Assembly: GCA_030433215.1 (NCBI GenBank)
Contig: JAUIMC010000016.1
Coordinates: forward strand, 1-64,000
DNA from: Alphaproteobacteria bacterium
GTDB lineage: Bacteria; Pseudomonadota; Alphaproteobacteria; Caulobacterales; Parvularculaceae
Length of the DNA stretch: 64,000 bases
Reading direction: 5' to 3'
The notes under the pieces: generated by a model
The model's input: the letters and a program-made list of their open reading frames with translations, nothing else
The model's database searches: none
Told to the model about the DNA's origin: nothing
Shown: positions 1 through 10,590 of the stretch, in pieces
Layout: each line of letters opens with the position of its first letter
How positions within the stretch are numbered: the stretch's first letter is position 1
Program-made: the position numbers and the translations under genes

Positions 1-2657
1 ATGGTTGTCGACGATGCGGTCGATATCGACGCCGTTTTCGTCTTCCTGAAGCGAGAGCTCATCGAGATATTCGTCGCGATAGGTCGCCGCGACGCGCAGG
101 TCGATGGGACCCTTTTCATAACCGAGAATGCCCGTCGCCACATGCTTGGACTGACCGGGAATGGTGATCTCGCGCCCGTCGATCAGCGTCGCTTCGCTGT
201 CGATATAGGTGTAGTTGGCGCCGACGATGAGGCCGTCGAGAAGCCCCGGCAGGAAGTCCAGCGGCTGCTGGTAGTTGAGCTCGACGCCGAACAGCGAGGC
301 ATCGGGCACGTTGATGAAGGTTTCCACTTCTTCGAAGAACACGCCGCTGATCGTCACGTCTTCATTGATGGTCGAGGTAATGAGGTCCGAGATGTCCTTG
401 TAGAAGACGCCGGCCGACAGGATCGACTTGTTGCCCGGATACCATTCGAGCGAGGCGTCGAAATTGTGCGCTTTCTGGCGATCGAGCAGCGGGTTGCCCG
501 CTTCGCCCTCGGCCTCGTCGTCGACCAGGGTGCGCGGCGCCGCCGCTTCGAGGTTCGGACGCACGATCGTTTTGTAGTAACCGAGACGGAACACGACCTC
601 TTCGGTCACGTCGTACCGGATATTGATGCTCGGCAGCCAGTCCGTATAGGAGCGCTCGACATCAACGCCCAGCGCATAGACTTCGTCGCCATCGTCTTCG
701 GCGATCAGCTCCGCGCCAGCCGGAATGACAGCACCCGGCTCATAGGCGTTGAAGCCGGAAGCATCGTATTCCGTGTGCTCGACGCGAACGCCTGCAACGA
801 CGCTGGCGGCGCCGAACTGGCGCTGGCCCATGAGATAGCCGGCATAGACGTCCTCATTGGCGACATAATTGGCGCCGGTGGATTCAAGCGCCGTGTCGAC
901 AATGTTGAGCTCGAAACTGTCGAGATTGGAGAAGAAGAAATCGCGGAACAGGGTCGGGTCCACGACAGGATTGATGCGGTCGAGCCCGTAATCAACCTCC
1001 CCCATGAAATCGCTGAGAACGAGATCATCGGCTTCGAGGATGGCGAGATCGAGGTCATAGGACTTTTCACGAAGCCGGGCCTTGGCGCCCGTCTTGATAT
1101 AGCCCGGGGCGCCGAACAGATCGACATCGACGCGGAGATTGGCCTGGAAGGCGAGCTCTTCGTCTTTCGCGATGCCGTTGGTGCGTTCAACTTCATCGAA
1201 CTCGTAATTGTCCGGATCGAAATAAGCCGCTTCCGCCGAAGCGTCGGGGAAAGCAAGGCGCGGCAGCAGCGGATCGGAAACGTCGACGCCAAAGAGGCCC
1301 TCTTCGAATTCAGCGCGGAACCCGCCGTCGAGGCGCTCGGGCTCGCTTTCCTCCGCATAGGAATAGGCGCCGGAGACGTCAAAGGTGATCGCGTCTTTGG
1401 CGAATTCGGCGCCGCCGGTGAAGGAATAGATCAGCTGGTCTTCGTAACGGTCCTTGATGTCGCGGTCGACTTCGTAAGGATCGTCGTCGCCAGCGTCGAC
1501 AACCGCCACAGACCCGCTGCTCGTATCGCTGAAGCTGGGATCGCCGAGCTTGTTTTCAACGCGGCTGCGATATTCCTGGTCGGAGAAGTCCGAATAAAGG
1601 CCATGCGCGTAAAGCAGGAGATTGTCGGTCGCCTGGAAATCGAGATTGAGCGCCGCGGAAAAGCGCTCGCGCGTCACCTGATAGTCGCGAAGCTCGAGCT
1701 CTTCCGGATAGATGACGCCTTCGTCGAGAATCCACTCGCCGTCATTCTCTTTGTTTTCCGAGCCGAATTTGCGCTTCTGCCAGGCGGCGGTGGCGGCGAC
1801 GCCGAGACGGCCGTCGAGGAAGTTGTCCGCAAAGGCGCCGGAATAGCGCTGGCCGAACTCATCGACCTGGTTGGTGTAGATGCCCGCCGCTTTCAGTTTG
1901 AAGAGCAGGTCTTTCTGGTCAAGGCCGGACAGCGTCGTGATTTCGACATTGCCGCCGATGGAGTCGCCATCCACATCCGGGGTCAGCGACTTGGTGATGG
2001 TGATGCTGGAAAGAATATCGGAGTCGATGACGTCGAGCGGCACCTGGCGCTGGTCAGCGTCCGGCGACGGCAGGCGCACGCCGTTGACGGTCGTCGTCAC
2101 GAAGTTCGGATTGGCGCCGCGGATCGAGACGTAACGCCCCTCGCCCTGGTCGTTCTGGATGTTGACGCCGACGGCCCGGCGGGCGGCTTCGGCCACGTTT
2201 TCATCCGGCAACTGACCGACCGCGTCGGAAGACAGGACGGTGATCACCTTGTCGGAGGATTTCTGCTGGCTGAGCGCGGAGTTGAGCGCGCCGCGCTGGC
2301 CGATGACGAGAACGTTGTCGACAACCGCAACATCGCTGCCGAGGCTGATGTCCTGACGTACGACCGCATCCGCGCTGGGAACCGACACTGACACCGTTTC
2401 GCTGTCCGCGCCGACATAGGTGATGACGAGCGTATATTGACCGGCCGGCACATTGGCGAAGCGGAATTCACCGGCGCGGTCGGTCGCCGCCGAGGCGCCG
2501 GTTTCCGCGATACGTATGATTGCGCCTTCAAGAGAGACGCTTTCGCTTTGGTCGCTGACGCGGCCTTCGATAACCCCGGCGAGCGCCGGGAGCGGCGCCA
2601 AGGCGGCCACAGCGATGACAGACGCCGCCGAAGCGGATAGAAGAGAACGGTTCATGA
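1..2657 (-). CDS. TonB-dependent receptor, Caulobacter/Xanthomonas type (3' end outside window; apparent frameshift in signal peptide)
   Basis: Outer-membrane active transporter, substrate unknown. The minus frame is open from about 2640 to the window edge. It reads a signal-peptide core (AVAALAPLPALAG), then a carboxypeptidase-regulatory-like beta domain (GVIEGRVSD... GEFRFANVPAGQYTL, about residues 27-95), then a plug domain with LPDENVAEAARRAVGV, VSIRGANPNFV and DGDSIGGNVEITT, typical of the TIGR01782-like TBDR family, and the start of the barrel. The only plausible start, ATG at 2655-2657 (MNRSLL...), lies in a different frame from the rest. Removing two bases in the CT-rich stretch near 2638-2645 would give one continuous signal peptide, MNRSLLSASAASVIAVAALA. 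So this is either a real frameshift or a sequencing error. No in-frame ATG lies upstream. It is divergent from acetyl-CoA synthetase. The C-terminal barrel is not visible. Confidence 0.88.
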
Positions 2658-2859
2658 AATGCCCCACAACAAACTTGCGGAGCGCGCCATGCGCGTTTTT
2701 TGTAACGGGGTCGTGACGGCTTGATGACTGAAATGTAAAACTAGCTTTAGCCCCTGCGGTAGATTTACACAGGGCGCGAACACAACTGAGACAATGCGCA
2801 CCATTTGCGCACAATGGCGGCTTCAACTAATCTCCGCCGCAAGAATCCGGGAGAAACGC

Positions 2860-4803
2860 ATGTCGCAAGACGCCATCATCAAAGTGAGTGAAACCGCCGC
2901 CAGGAATACGCTGACGGACGCGAAAAAGGCCGCCGCCATGCGCGCCGAGGCCGAAAAGAACCCGGAGGCGTTCTGGGCCGGCGTCGCCAAGCGCCTCGAC
3001 TGGTCGAAGCCGTTCACCAAGGTGAAGGACGTTTCCTATGACGCGGACGACCTGCATATCCGCTGGTTCTATGACGGCGAGCTCAACGCCTGCGTGAACT
3101 GTCTCGATCGCCACCTGCCCGAAAAGGCGAACGATATCGCTATCATCTGGGAAAGCGACGATCCGGGCGCCGACAAGAAGATCACCTATGCGGAGGCCTT
3201 CGAAGAAACCTGCCGCATGGCGAACGTGCTGAAGGCGCGCGGCGTGAAGAAGGGCGACCGCGTCGTCATCTACATGCCGATGATCCCCGAGGCCGCCTAC
3301 GCCATGCTCGCCTGCGCGCGCATCGGCGCGGTTCACTCCGTCGTCTTCGGCGGCTTCTCGCCGGACGCGCTCGCAAGCCGTATCGAGGATTGCGGCGCCA
3401 CCGCGATCATCACCGCCGATGAAGGCGTGCGCGGCGGCAAGAGCGTTCCGTTGAAAGCCAATGTGGACAAGGCGCTCGAAAAGGCGCCGGACGTGCGCGC
3501 CGTTCTGGTGGTCGAACGCACCAAGGCGGACATTCCCATGAAGGCCGGGCGCGATCTCTACTGGTACGCCGAAGCGCGCGACGACGTTTCGCCGGACTGC
3601 CCCGCCGAAGCCATGAATGCGGAAGACACGCTATTCATTCTTTATACGTCGGGATCGACCGGCAAGCCGAAAGGCGTTCTACACACCACCGGCGGCTATC
3701 TCGCTTATGTCTCCTACACCCATGAGATGGTGTTCGATTACAAGCCCGGCGAAATCTACTGGTGCACGGCGGATGTGGGCTGGGTCACCGGCCATTCCTA
3801 TATCGTCTACGGCCCGCTGGCGAACGGCGCGACGACCCTCATCTTCGAAGGCGTGCCGACCTATCCCGACGCGTCGCGTTTCTGGCAGGTGATCGAGAAG
3901 CATGACGTCAACATCTTCTACACCGCGCCGACGGCGATCCGCTCGCTGATGCGCGAAGGCGACGACTGGGTGACGAAAACCGACCGCTCGTCCCTGCGGC
4001 TGCTCGGATCGGTGGGCGAACCCATCAACCCCGAAGCCTGGTATTGGTATTACAATGTCGTCGGCGACGGCGAGCATCAGATTGTCGATACATGGTGGCA
4101 AACGGAAACCGGCGGCGTCCTGATATCGCCGCTCCCCGGCGCCACGGATCTGAAACCCGGTTCGGCGACGCAGCCCCTCCCCGGCGTCTTTCCCGCCATC
4201 GTCGATGCGGAAGGAAACTTCCTCGACGGCGCCTGCGAGGGCAATCTCGTCATCACTGATTCCTGGCCCGGCCAGATGCGCACCGTTTACGGCGACCATC
4301 AGCGCTTCATCGACACCTATTTCAAGACCTATCCGGGCATGTATTTCACCGGCGACGGCGCGCGCCGCGACAAGGACGGCTATTACTGGATCACCGGCCG
4401 CGTCGACGACGTCATCAACGTCTCCGGGCACCGCATGGGCACCGCGGAAGTCGAGGCCGCCATCGACGAGCATCCCCTCGTCGTCGAATCCGCGGTCGTC
4501 GGCTTTCCCCACGACGTCAAAGGCCAGGGCATTTACGCCTATGTGACCCTGCATGCGACGGACGAGCCTTCCGAGGCGCTCGAAAAGGAAATCATCGAGG
4601 TGGTGCGCAAGGAGATAGGGCCGATCGCCAAACCGGACCATATTCATTTCACGCCCGGCCTGCCGAAAACCCGCTCCGGCAAGATCATGCGCCGTATCCT
4701 CAGGAAGATCGCGGAAAACGAGTTCGGCGCGCTCGGCGACACCTCGACCCTGGCCGATCCGGGCATTGTCGACAGCCTCATTGAGGGGCGCAAAAACCGT
4801 TAA
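2860..4803 (+). CDS. acs: Acetyl-CoA synthetase (AMP-forming)
   Basis: Activates acetate with ATP and CoA to acetyl-CoA in the cytoplasm. At 647 aa it has the family's usual length. It shows the ANL-superfamily motifs in order: [12 protein letters not shown] (phosphate-binding loop), [46 protein letters not shown], and C-terminal [10 protein letters not shown], whose second lysine is the residue regulated by acetylation in characterised Acs proteins. I chose ATG 2860 (MSQDAII) because GGGAGA precedes it at suitable spacing; the longer reading from 2794 adds residues unlike the family. It is transcribed away from the TBDR at 1-2657, with about 200 bp between them that should hold both promoters. 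Confidence 0.97.
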   Translation: MSQDAIIKVSETAARNTLTDAKKAAAMRAEAEKNPEAFWAGVAKRLDWSKPFTKVKDVSYDADDLHIRWFYDGELNACVNCLDRHLPEKANDIAIIWESDDPGADKKITYAEAFEETCRMANVLKARGVKKGDRVVIYMPMIPEAAYAMLACARIGAVHSVVFGGFSPDALASRIEDCGATAIITADEGVRGGKSVPLKANVDKALEKAPDVRAVLVVERTKADIPMKAGRDLYWYAEARDDVSPDCPAEAMNAEDTLFILYTSGSTGKPKGVLHTTGGYLAYVSYTHEMVFDYKPGEIYWCTADVGWVTGHSYIVYGPLANGATTLIFEGVPTYPDASRFWQVIEKHDVNIFYTAPTAIRSLMREGDDWVTKTDRSSLRLLGSVGEPINPEAWYWYYNVVGDGEHQIVDTWWQTETGGVLISPLPGATDLKPGSATQPLPGVFPAIVDAEGNFLDGACEGNLVITDSWPGQMRTVYGDHQRFIDTYFKTYPGMYFTGDGARRDKDGYYWITGRVDDVINVSGHRMGTAEVEAAIDEHPLVVESAVVGFPHDVKGQGIYAYVTLHATDEPSEALEKEIIEVVRKEIGPIAKPDHIHFTPGLPKTRSGKIMRRILRKIAENEFGALGDTSTLADPGIVDSLIEGRKNR

Positions 4804-4899
4804 ATGAAAAAGCGGTAATCGCGGCGGGACGGCTTATTCTTAACAAACCGGAAACGCCGTTTCTCTAGTCTCTCGGCGAAGCTGACCGCCGGGAGACCG

Positions 4900-6435
4900 A
4901 TGGCGACCATCGCCGCAGAGTTTTCGCATGCGCGCCGCAGCGACTGGAGCCTTCCGGTCGCGGCCTACGGCCTGTTCGCGCTTGTGGGCGCGCTCGCGCT
5001 GCATCCGGCGGCGCTGTCCATGGCGAAAACCTGGCTTTCCTCCTCGACCTATCATCACGGCGTCGCGGTCGCGCCGCTGGCGCTATTGATGATCCTGTCG
5101 CGCCCGCGCATCGACCCGGCGACCGGTCCGGCTTTCCTTTTCGGCGTCATCGCCGCCGTTCTGGTCTGGCTCGCCGGCCATGCGGCGGGCGTCGCGCTTG
5201 TCGAACAGGTTGCGTTCGTCAGCCTGCTGATCGCCGGCGCCGGGGTTTTCTTCGGCGCGGCCGCGTTCCGGCTCTGGGCGATGCCGCTTTTCTTCCTGTA
5301 TTTCATGGTCCCGTTCGGCGAGGCGCTGATCCCGTTTCTCCAGCAAGCGACCGCGCATGCGGTCGTCGCCTTGCTCAATCTCGCCGGACTTTCCGCGACC
5401 ATAGACGGCGTTCTTATCAAGACCTCGGCTGGCCTTTTTGAAATCGCTGAAGCTTGCGCGGGTTTGAACTTTCTCCTCGCGGCGCTGATGATCGCTTATG
5501 TCTATGCCTGCCAGGCCCTGCCCTCCGTAAGCGCGCGCCTCGGCTTTCTGTTCATCGCCGCGCTGATCGCCCTCGCCGCGAATTTCCTGCGCGTCTATCT
5601 CCTGATCCTGATCGCCGACATTTCCGGCATGACGCTGGCCGTCGGCCCGGATCATCTTGTCATCGGTCTCGTCTTTTACGGCGCCGTCTTTTTCCTCCTG
5701 TTCTGGATCGGCGCGAAGATGAAGAGCCCGAAAAGCCTGTTTCCCGAACATGCGCCGGTCATGGCGCGCCGCCCCTGGCATGGAAAGCTCGCGGTGCTGG
5801 CCTTTGTTCCGGTGGCGCTTGCCGCCGTTTACGCCCGGGCCGTCATCGACGCGACGCCGCCGCGGGGCGTCGCGGAAGTCTCGGCCTTCAACGCGCCGGG
5901 CTGGCGCATCCTGCCCGGCCCGCAAAACTGGACGCCCGCGATCGAGGCCGACCGCATGCGCGTCTACACCTATGAAAAGAGCGGAACCCGCGTTTACGTG
6001 GGGCTGGCGGGCTTCACCCATGACCGGCGCGGCGCCGAAATCGTCAACACGCAGAACAGCGCCGCGGGCGGCGACTGGCGGCGCATCGCCGGCGAAGAGA
6101 ACATCGCTTATCTCTTCGGCGGCACGCGCGCGATCCCCATGGAAATTTTCGCAGGGCCGGAACGCCGCCGCCTGTTGACGCTGACCGCATGGTGGCGCGG
6201 CGACAAGATTTATACGGACCCGCGCGCCTTCAAGGCCGCGCAGATGAAAGACAAGCTGCAGGGCCGCAATCCCCCGGGCGGGATCATCGTCATCGCTTCC
6301 GATTACGCCGGCGAGCCTTCCGAGGCCCTCGCCCGCATCCGCGCCTTTACCGGCGAGGTGGAGCCCTTCGCCGACTGGCGCGCGCGCCATGCCGAAATCC
6401 GGCAGGCAGGGGCGATCCCCGTGAGCGCGCTCTAG
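4900..6435 (+). CDS. xrtA: Exosortase A with C-terminal EpsI-type domain
   Basis: Multi-membrane-spanning cysteine protease/transpeptidase of the PEP-CTERM sorting system, linked in this class to exopolysaccharide loci. The N-terminal 270 residues are very hydrophobic with about eight membrane segments and carry the exosortase signature: EACAGLN with Cys186, ANFLRVY with Arg231 and DHLVIG with His252. These are the presumed catalytic Cys/Arg/His. Residues 290-511 form a soluble EpsI-like extension, as in XrtA-type fusions. ATG 4900 follows GGGAGACCG. The amidotransferase starts 5 bp after the stop, so the two are co-transcribed. No protein with a PEP-CTERM tail was found in the window, so the substrates must be elsewhere. 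Confidence 0.92.
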   Translation: MATIAAEFSHARRSDWSLPVAAYGLFALVGALALHPAALSMAKTWLSSSTYHHGVAVAPLALLMILSRPRIDPATGPAFLFGVIAAVLVWLAGHAAGVALVEQVAFVSLLIAGAGVFFGAAAFRLWAMPLFFLYFMVPFGEALIPFLQQATAHAVVALLNLAGLSATIDGVLIKTSAGLFEIAEACAGLNFLLAALMIAYVYACQALPSVSARLGFLFIAALIALAANFLRVYLLILIADISGMTLAVGPDHLVIGLVFYGAVFFLLFWIGAKMKSPKSLFPEHAPVMARRPWHGKLAVLAFVPVALAAVYARAVIDATPPRGVAEVSAFNAPGWRILPGPQNWTPAIEADRMRVYTYEKSGTRVYVGLAGFTHDRRGAEIVNTQNSAAGGDWRRIAGEENIAYLFGGTRAIPMEIFAGPERRRLLTLTAWWRGDKIYTDPRAFKAAQMKDKLQGRNPPGGIIVIASDYAGEPSEALARIRAFTGEVEPFADWRARHAEIRQAGAIPVSAL

Positions 6436-6440
6436 AAACC

Positions 6441-8318
6441 ATGTGCGGCATTGCTGGCATTTTCGATCTGAACGGCGAACGCGACATCGACCGCGAGGCG
6501 CTCAAGCGCATGACGGATGCGCTCGCCCATCGCGGACCCGACGGCGAAGGCTTTTTCCATGCGCCGGGCGTCGGTTTCGGCCATCGCCGGCTTGCGATCA
6601 TCGACCGCGAAGGCGGCGCCCAGCCCCTTCACGCCCAGACCGGCGGGGCTGTCCTCACTTACAACGGCGAGATCTATAATTATCAGGCGCTCGCCAAAGC
6701 GCTCACGGGCGTTTCGCTCAAAACCCGTTCCGACACGGAGCTTCTTGCAGAGGGGCTGGCGCTGAAAGGCGGCGACTTCCTGCATGACTTACGTGGCATG
6801 TTCGCCTTTGGGTTTTTCGAGCCGCAACAGAACCGCCTGACGCTGGCGCGCGACCGGCTCGGCGAACGCCCGCTTTATTATACGGAGACCCGCGACGGGT
6901 TTTTGCTCTTCGCTTCCGAAATCGGCGCGCTTCTCGCCTCAGGGCTCGTGGACGCCGCGCTCGATCCGCGCGCCGTCGCCGATTATTTTTATTACGGCTA
7001 TGTGCCCGATCCGAAAACCATCTATCGCGGCGTCTACAAGCTGGCGCCGGCGCACAAACTCATCGCCGCGCGCGGCGAGACGCCGCGCCTCGAACGCTAC
7101 TGGCGCCCCGTTTTCGCGGACGCCGCCGCGGCTTCTTTCGAAGACTCAGCGCAGATACTGCGCGCGCAAGTCGACGAAGCGGTAAAGCTGCAAATGCTGT
7201 CCGACGCGCCGCTCGGCGCGTTTTTGTCCGGCGGCGTCGATTCCACCAGCATCCTTTCCGCCATGGCCGAGACCGGCGCGAAGCCCGTCGCCTGCACCGT
7301 GGGTTTCGATCAGGAAAGCCATGACGAACGCGCCGCCGCGCGCGCCATCGCGGAAAAATTCGGCGCCGACCATTATCAGGATCTCGCGGATTGCGAGACG
7401 GCGGCGCTGATCGATCGGATCGCGGCCGTCATGGGCGAGCCTTTCGCCGACGCCTCCGCGCTTCCCTCTTTTCTCGTGGCTGAGGCCGCGCGCCGCCACG
7501 TCACGGTCGCGCTCACCGGCGATGGCGGCGATGAAATCTTCGCGGGCTATCGCCGCTATCCGTTTTTTCTTGCCGAGGAAAAAATGCGCGAGATGGCGCC
7601 CGCGCCCTTGCGCGCCGGGGTCTTCGGCCCGCTCGGCGCGGCCTATCCAAAACTCGACTGGGCGCCGCGTTATTTGCGCGCCAAGACCACCTTTCAGGCC
7701 ATGGCGCGCTCGAGCGCGGACGGCTACGCCGCGGCGGCTGCGATCAACCTGCCTTCGCGCATCGACGCGATCTTCAATCCGGATTTCAAACGCGCGCTGG
7801 CGGGCTACGAACCGGAAGCGGTGATGGCCGCGGCCATGGACGAGGCCGGAACCGACGACCCGCTCGCGCGCGCGCAATATGCGGATCTCATGACCTGGCT
7901 GCCGGGACGGATGCTCGTCAAGGCCGACCGCACGGCGATGGCGCACGGGCTCGAAACGCGCCCGCCGCTGCTCGATCATAAGCTCGTCGAATGGGCGGGC
8001 GCCCTGCCCGCCGAGTACAAGCTGAAGGGCATGGACGGCAAACGCATTCTGAAAGAAGCCTTTGCGCCGCGGCTCGGCGCCGATCATGTGGCGCGCCGCA
8101 AACAGGGCTTCGCGCCGCCCTTGAAAGACTGGATGCGCCGCCGGCGCGCCAACCCCGCCCAGCGCCTCAACGTCTCTGACGCCTGGCGGGAAAGCGGCTT
8201 CTTCGATGAAAAGGCCGTCGGGGCGATGATCGCCGCGCATAAAAGCGGCGGCGCCGACTGCGCCCAGGAGATCTGGAGCGTCGTCATGTTCGACGCATTT
8301 CTTACAAACGCCCGCTAA
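6441..8318 (+). CDS. Exosortase A system-associated amidotransferase (asparagine synthase family)
   Basis: Glutamine-hydrolysing amidotransferase of the AsnB superfamily, 625 aa. It starts MCGIAGIF, so Cys2 becomes the N-terminal nucleophile of the class II glutaminase domain (about 1-210). The ATP-pyrophosphatase domain follows, with the PP-loop LSGGVDSTS, then LTGDGGDEIFAGYRRY and RPPLLDHKLVEWA. It lies 5 bp after xrtA, which places it among the exosortase-associated amidotransferases of exopolysaccharide loci rather than true asparagine synthetase. It presumably aminates a sugar or cell-surface precursor; the substrate is not known. Upstream reading to 6189 is shadow. Its stop overlaps the stop of the convergent FemAB-like gene. 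Confidence 0.9.
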   Translation: MCGIAGIFDLNGERDIDREALKRMTDALAHRGPDGEGFFHAPGVGFGHRRLAIIDREGGAQPLHAQTGGAVLTYNGEIYNYQALAKALTGVSLKTRSDTELLAEGLALKGGDFLHDLRGMFAFGFFEPQQNRLTLARDRLGERPLYYTETRDGFLLFASEIGALLASGLVDAALDPRAVADYFYYGYVPDPKTIYRGVYKLAPAHKLIAARGETPRLERYWRPVFADAAAASFEDSAQILRAQVDEAVKLQMLSDAPLGAFLSGGVDSTSILSAMAETGAKPVACTVGFDQESHDERAAARAIAEKFGADHYQDLADCETAALIDRIAAVMGEPFADASALPSFLVAEAARRHVTVALTGDGGDEIFAGYRRYPFFLAEEKMREMAPAPLRAGVFGPLGAAYPKLDWAPRYLRAKTTFQAMARSSADGYAAAAAINLPSRIDAIFNPDFKRALAGYEPEAVMAAAMDEAGTDDPLARAQYADLMTWLPGRMLVKADRTAMAHGLETRPPLLDHKLVEWAGALPAEYKLKGMDGKRILKEAFAPRLGADHVARRKQGFAPPLKDWMRRRRANPAQRLNVSDAWRESGFFDEKAVGAMIAAHKSGGADCAQEIWSVVMFDAFLTNAR

Positions 8319-9391
8319 TCCCTGACCCTCGCGCGCAGGCGATTGCGCCAGGTCGGCCGCTCGACCACGAAAGAGGTTAGGATGGTTTCCGGATCGCCGA
8401 GCCGCGCCTTGTATTCCTCCTCGCCCGCAAGGAGGTCATAGGTTTCAAAGCCCTTGTCGCGATAAAACTGCGCCGCCAGCGCATGCGCGACGAAACCGGG
8501 CGAGACGCGGTTGTCGTCTTCGATGTTGAAGCCGCTCTGGTAATTCATCACGCGCTTGCGGTGCACGAAATTATAGAGAACCGCGAAGGTCTCCTCGCCG
8601 GCGCTGACTTCAAAAAGATGCAGACTATCCGGCGCGTGGGACCAGAGCCGGTCGTGGAAACTTTTCAGATGCGGGTTGGCGAAAACCCCTGCCTGTCCCC
8701 GCCCGCGCCAGCGCTGCTGGTGCAGCTCTTTCAGTTTTTCATATGCGGATTTTTTCTCGTCAGGCGTTTCCGCCAGCCGCGCCCTGATCGGGCCGCGCTC
8801 CTCGTAAAGCGCGATCGAGCGCTGGATTTTCGTCTGCAGGGATTTGCTGAGCCCGGCGATGAAGCCCTCGCCGCCAAGCTCGCAGACATAGACCGGCTGT
8901 TCGCGCAGGATGCGCGCGGAAAAGCCGCGTCCGGCCGCCGCCGATAAAATCATCGATGTCATGCGCATGCGCGCATTGCGGAAGACGAACCCGTCGGCCT
9001 TGTCGAAATAATCCATGATCGCGGCGGCGGCCTTGGTCCTCAAGCCTCCGGAGGGACGCGGCGCAAGGAAGTCGAGATATTCCGGGTAGATCGCATCGCG
9101 CGCCGGATCGCCATATTCCTGAAACCAGATTTCGCGAAGCCCGAGGCCCATCAGCTTGCGCTTCGGGGCGGCAAAGGCGCCCATCAGCCGGGCGCGGCCA
9201 TCATCGATGACCTCGACCTTGTAAAGGTCGGCGCCCGCCGGGGCGCCGCCGAGCCAGGACGCCATCCATTGCGGCGACTGGAAAAATCCGGCGTCGGGAC
9301 ACTCCGCGAAAAGGCGCGCCCAGTCGGCGAGAAAAGCCTCCCGGTCGTCGAGCGGCGCGACTACGGCTTGCAGCGCGGAAGCTTCAGCCAT
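8315..9391 (-). CDS. FemAB-like / GNAT-fold protein of the exopolysaccharide cluster
   Basis: 358 aa and predicted cytoplasmic. It resembles the FemAB-related (Acetyltransf_6 type) proteins found in exosortase/exopolysaccharide clusters: an early DAGFFQSPQWMASWLGG stretch, LREIWFQEYGDPARDAIYPE, and a C-terminal GNAT-like half with HLFEVSAGEETFAVLYNF, NYQSGFNIEDD and RVSPGFVAHALAAQFYRDKG. Such proteins are thought to transfer an acyl or aminoacyl group in surface polymer assembly; the exact reaction is unknown. ATG 9391 is preferred; ATG 9412 is possible. It overlaps the end of the upstream glycosyltransferase by 8 bp (translational coupling) and meets the amidotransferase gene tail to tail. 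Confidence 0.78.
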   Translation of the reverse strand: MAEASALQAVVAPLDDREAFLADWARLFAECPDAGFFQSPQWMASWLGGAPAGADLYKVEVIDDGRARLMGAFAAPKRKLMGLGLREIWFQEYGDPARDAIYPEYLDFLAPRPSGGLRTKAAAAIMDYFDKADGFVFRNARMRMTSMILSAAAGRGFSARILREQPVYVCELGGEGFIAGLSKSLQTKIQRSIALYEERGPIRARLAETPDEKKSAYEKLKELHQQRWRGRGQAGVFANPHLKSFHDRLWSHAPDSLHLFEVSAGEETFAVLYNFVHRKRVMNYQSGFNIEDDNRVSPGFVAHALAAQFYRDKGFETYDLLAGEEEYKARLGDPETILTSFVVERPTWRNRLRARVRD

Positions 9392-10502
9392 GGCGGCCCC
9401 GCACTTCCTCAAAAAGTTCGCGATAGGCGGCGATCATGCGGTCCTGCGAAAACGCCTCCCTGGCTTTTCGTTTATTGGCGGCGCCGATGGCGGCCCGCGC
9501 CGACGGATTCTGGAGCATCTGCGCGAGAGCGTGGGCGTAGGCCTCATCGTCGCCGGCGGGCGTAATGTAGGGCAGATTCTCTTCCGCCACCATCAGGGCG
9601 ACGTCTCCCACGCCGGTGGCGACCACGGGAAGCCCGGCGGCCATGGCCTCCATGAGGCTTATCGGGGCCTGTTCAGTGTCCGAGGACAAGGCGAAAATAT
9701 CGAACCGGGCATAGGCGTCCGCCGCCGCCGCCGTCGCCCCCGGCAGAGAAATCCGCGAATCGTCCCTGGCCGCCTTTCTAAGCGCGTCGAGGGCCGGCCC
9801 GGCCCCGACAATCTCGAGCCGCGCGGCGCCGTCGCGATCCGCCGCGCGGAACGCCGCGATCAGCCGGGGGTAATTCTTTTCCGGGCGCAGCGCCCCGAGC
9901 GAGCCCACGACGAGCGCGTCATCATGGCCGCGCTTGCCGGCCTGGAGCGCGTTGAAATCGACGCCGTTCTCGATGCGCATGACAGCCTTCAGGCGCCATT
10001 TTTTCGCCGCGGTTTTTTCGAGCGCGCGGGAGGGCGCGACCACCGCCGTCTTTTTCAGGAGCAGGCGCCTTGCGCGCACCCGGCGGGGAAGCTGGCGGTC
10101 GATGGTTTCGTCGGGACCGAAGCCGTCCTCGAAATGCACATGAGGAAGACGCGGGCCCAGCCGGTTGGCGGCGACGGCTTCCATGGCGCCCCAATTATAG
10201 GTGCACAGAATATCCGGATTGATGTCGCGCAGAAGGCGCCGCAAACGCCAGATATTCGACAGGCTGAGGCCGGAGGTTTTCTTGAGGACCAGTGTCTTGA
10301 ACTCGGTACGGACATCGTCATCAAAGAGCGCGCGCGCCGCATGATCGCCGTCGAGCGCGACGATGACATGCCGGTAAGACGGCCCGAGACCGCGCGCGAG
10401 CGCCGCCAGCCGCGCCTGCTGGCCGCCATAGGCAAAGCTCGGAAAGACGTGCAGCAGGACCGTTTCCCCCGACGGTCCGCCGCTTGAGGCTGCGTCCTGC
10501 AT
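9384..10502 (-). CDS. Glycosyltransferase family 4 (exopolysaccharide cluster)
   Basis: 372 aa retaining glycosyltransferase of the GT-B/GT4 fold, acting on the cytoplasmic side of the membrane in polysaccharide synthesis. Visible: N-terminal HVFPSFAYGGQQARL (acceptor-side glycine motif), VVGSLGALRPEKNYPRLI at the start of the nucleotide-sugar domain, and ALSSDTEQAPISLMEAMAAGLPVVAT with the GT4 E-x7-E region. ATG 10502 gives the conserved start; the longer frame to 10652 runs over the promoter region and into the divergent GNAT gene. It belongs with xrtA, the amidotransferase and the FemAB-like gene. Similar transferases are listed as exosortase A system-associated. Confidence 0.87.
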   Translation of the reverse strand: MQDAASSGGPSGETVLLHVFPSFAYGGQQARLAALARGLGPSYRHVIVALDGDHAARALFDDDVRTEFKTLVLKKTSGLSLSNIWRLRRLLRDINPDILCTYNWGAMEAVAANRLGPRLPHVHFEDGFGPDETIDRQLPRRVRARRLLLKKTAVVAPSRALEKTAAKKWRLKAVMRIENGVDFNALQAGKRGHDDALVVGSLGALRPEKNYPRLIAAFRAADRDGAARLEIVGAGPALDALRKAARDDSRISLPGATAAAADAYARFDIFALSSDTEQAPISLMEAMAAGLPVVATGVGDVALMVAEENLPYITPAGDDEAYAHALAQMLQNPSARAAIGAANKRKAREAFSQDRMIAAYRELFEEVRGRHG

Positions 10503-10590
10503 GGCGGTTGATGTGACAGGTTTCGCATTCCCGTGCAAAGGGTTGCCGGGTGGGCATGCGCCTTGATAATGGCCTTTGAGGGACTGCGCC

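Noticed and set aside
1-2391. Very long open frame on the plus strand, 796 codons
   Set aside because: It is the mirror frame of the minus-strand TBDR. Its composition is unlike a natural protein, while the minus strand gives clear receptor motifs.
10533-10548. Possible sigma-54 promoter (minus strand GGCAACCCTTTGC) before the glycosyltransferase
   Set aside because: The spacing between GG and GC is 9 instead of 10 bases and the -24 element is weak, so it does not meet the consensus, although sigma-54 control is known for some exosortase clusters.
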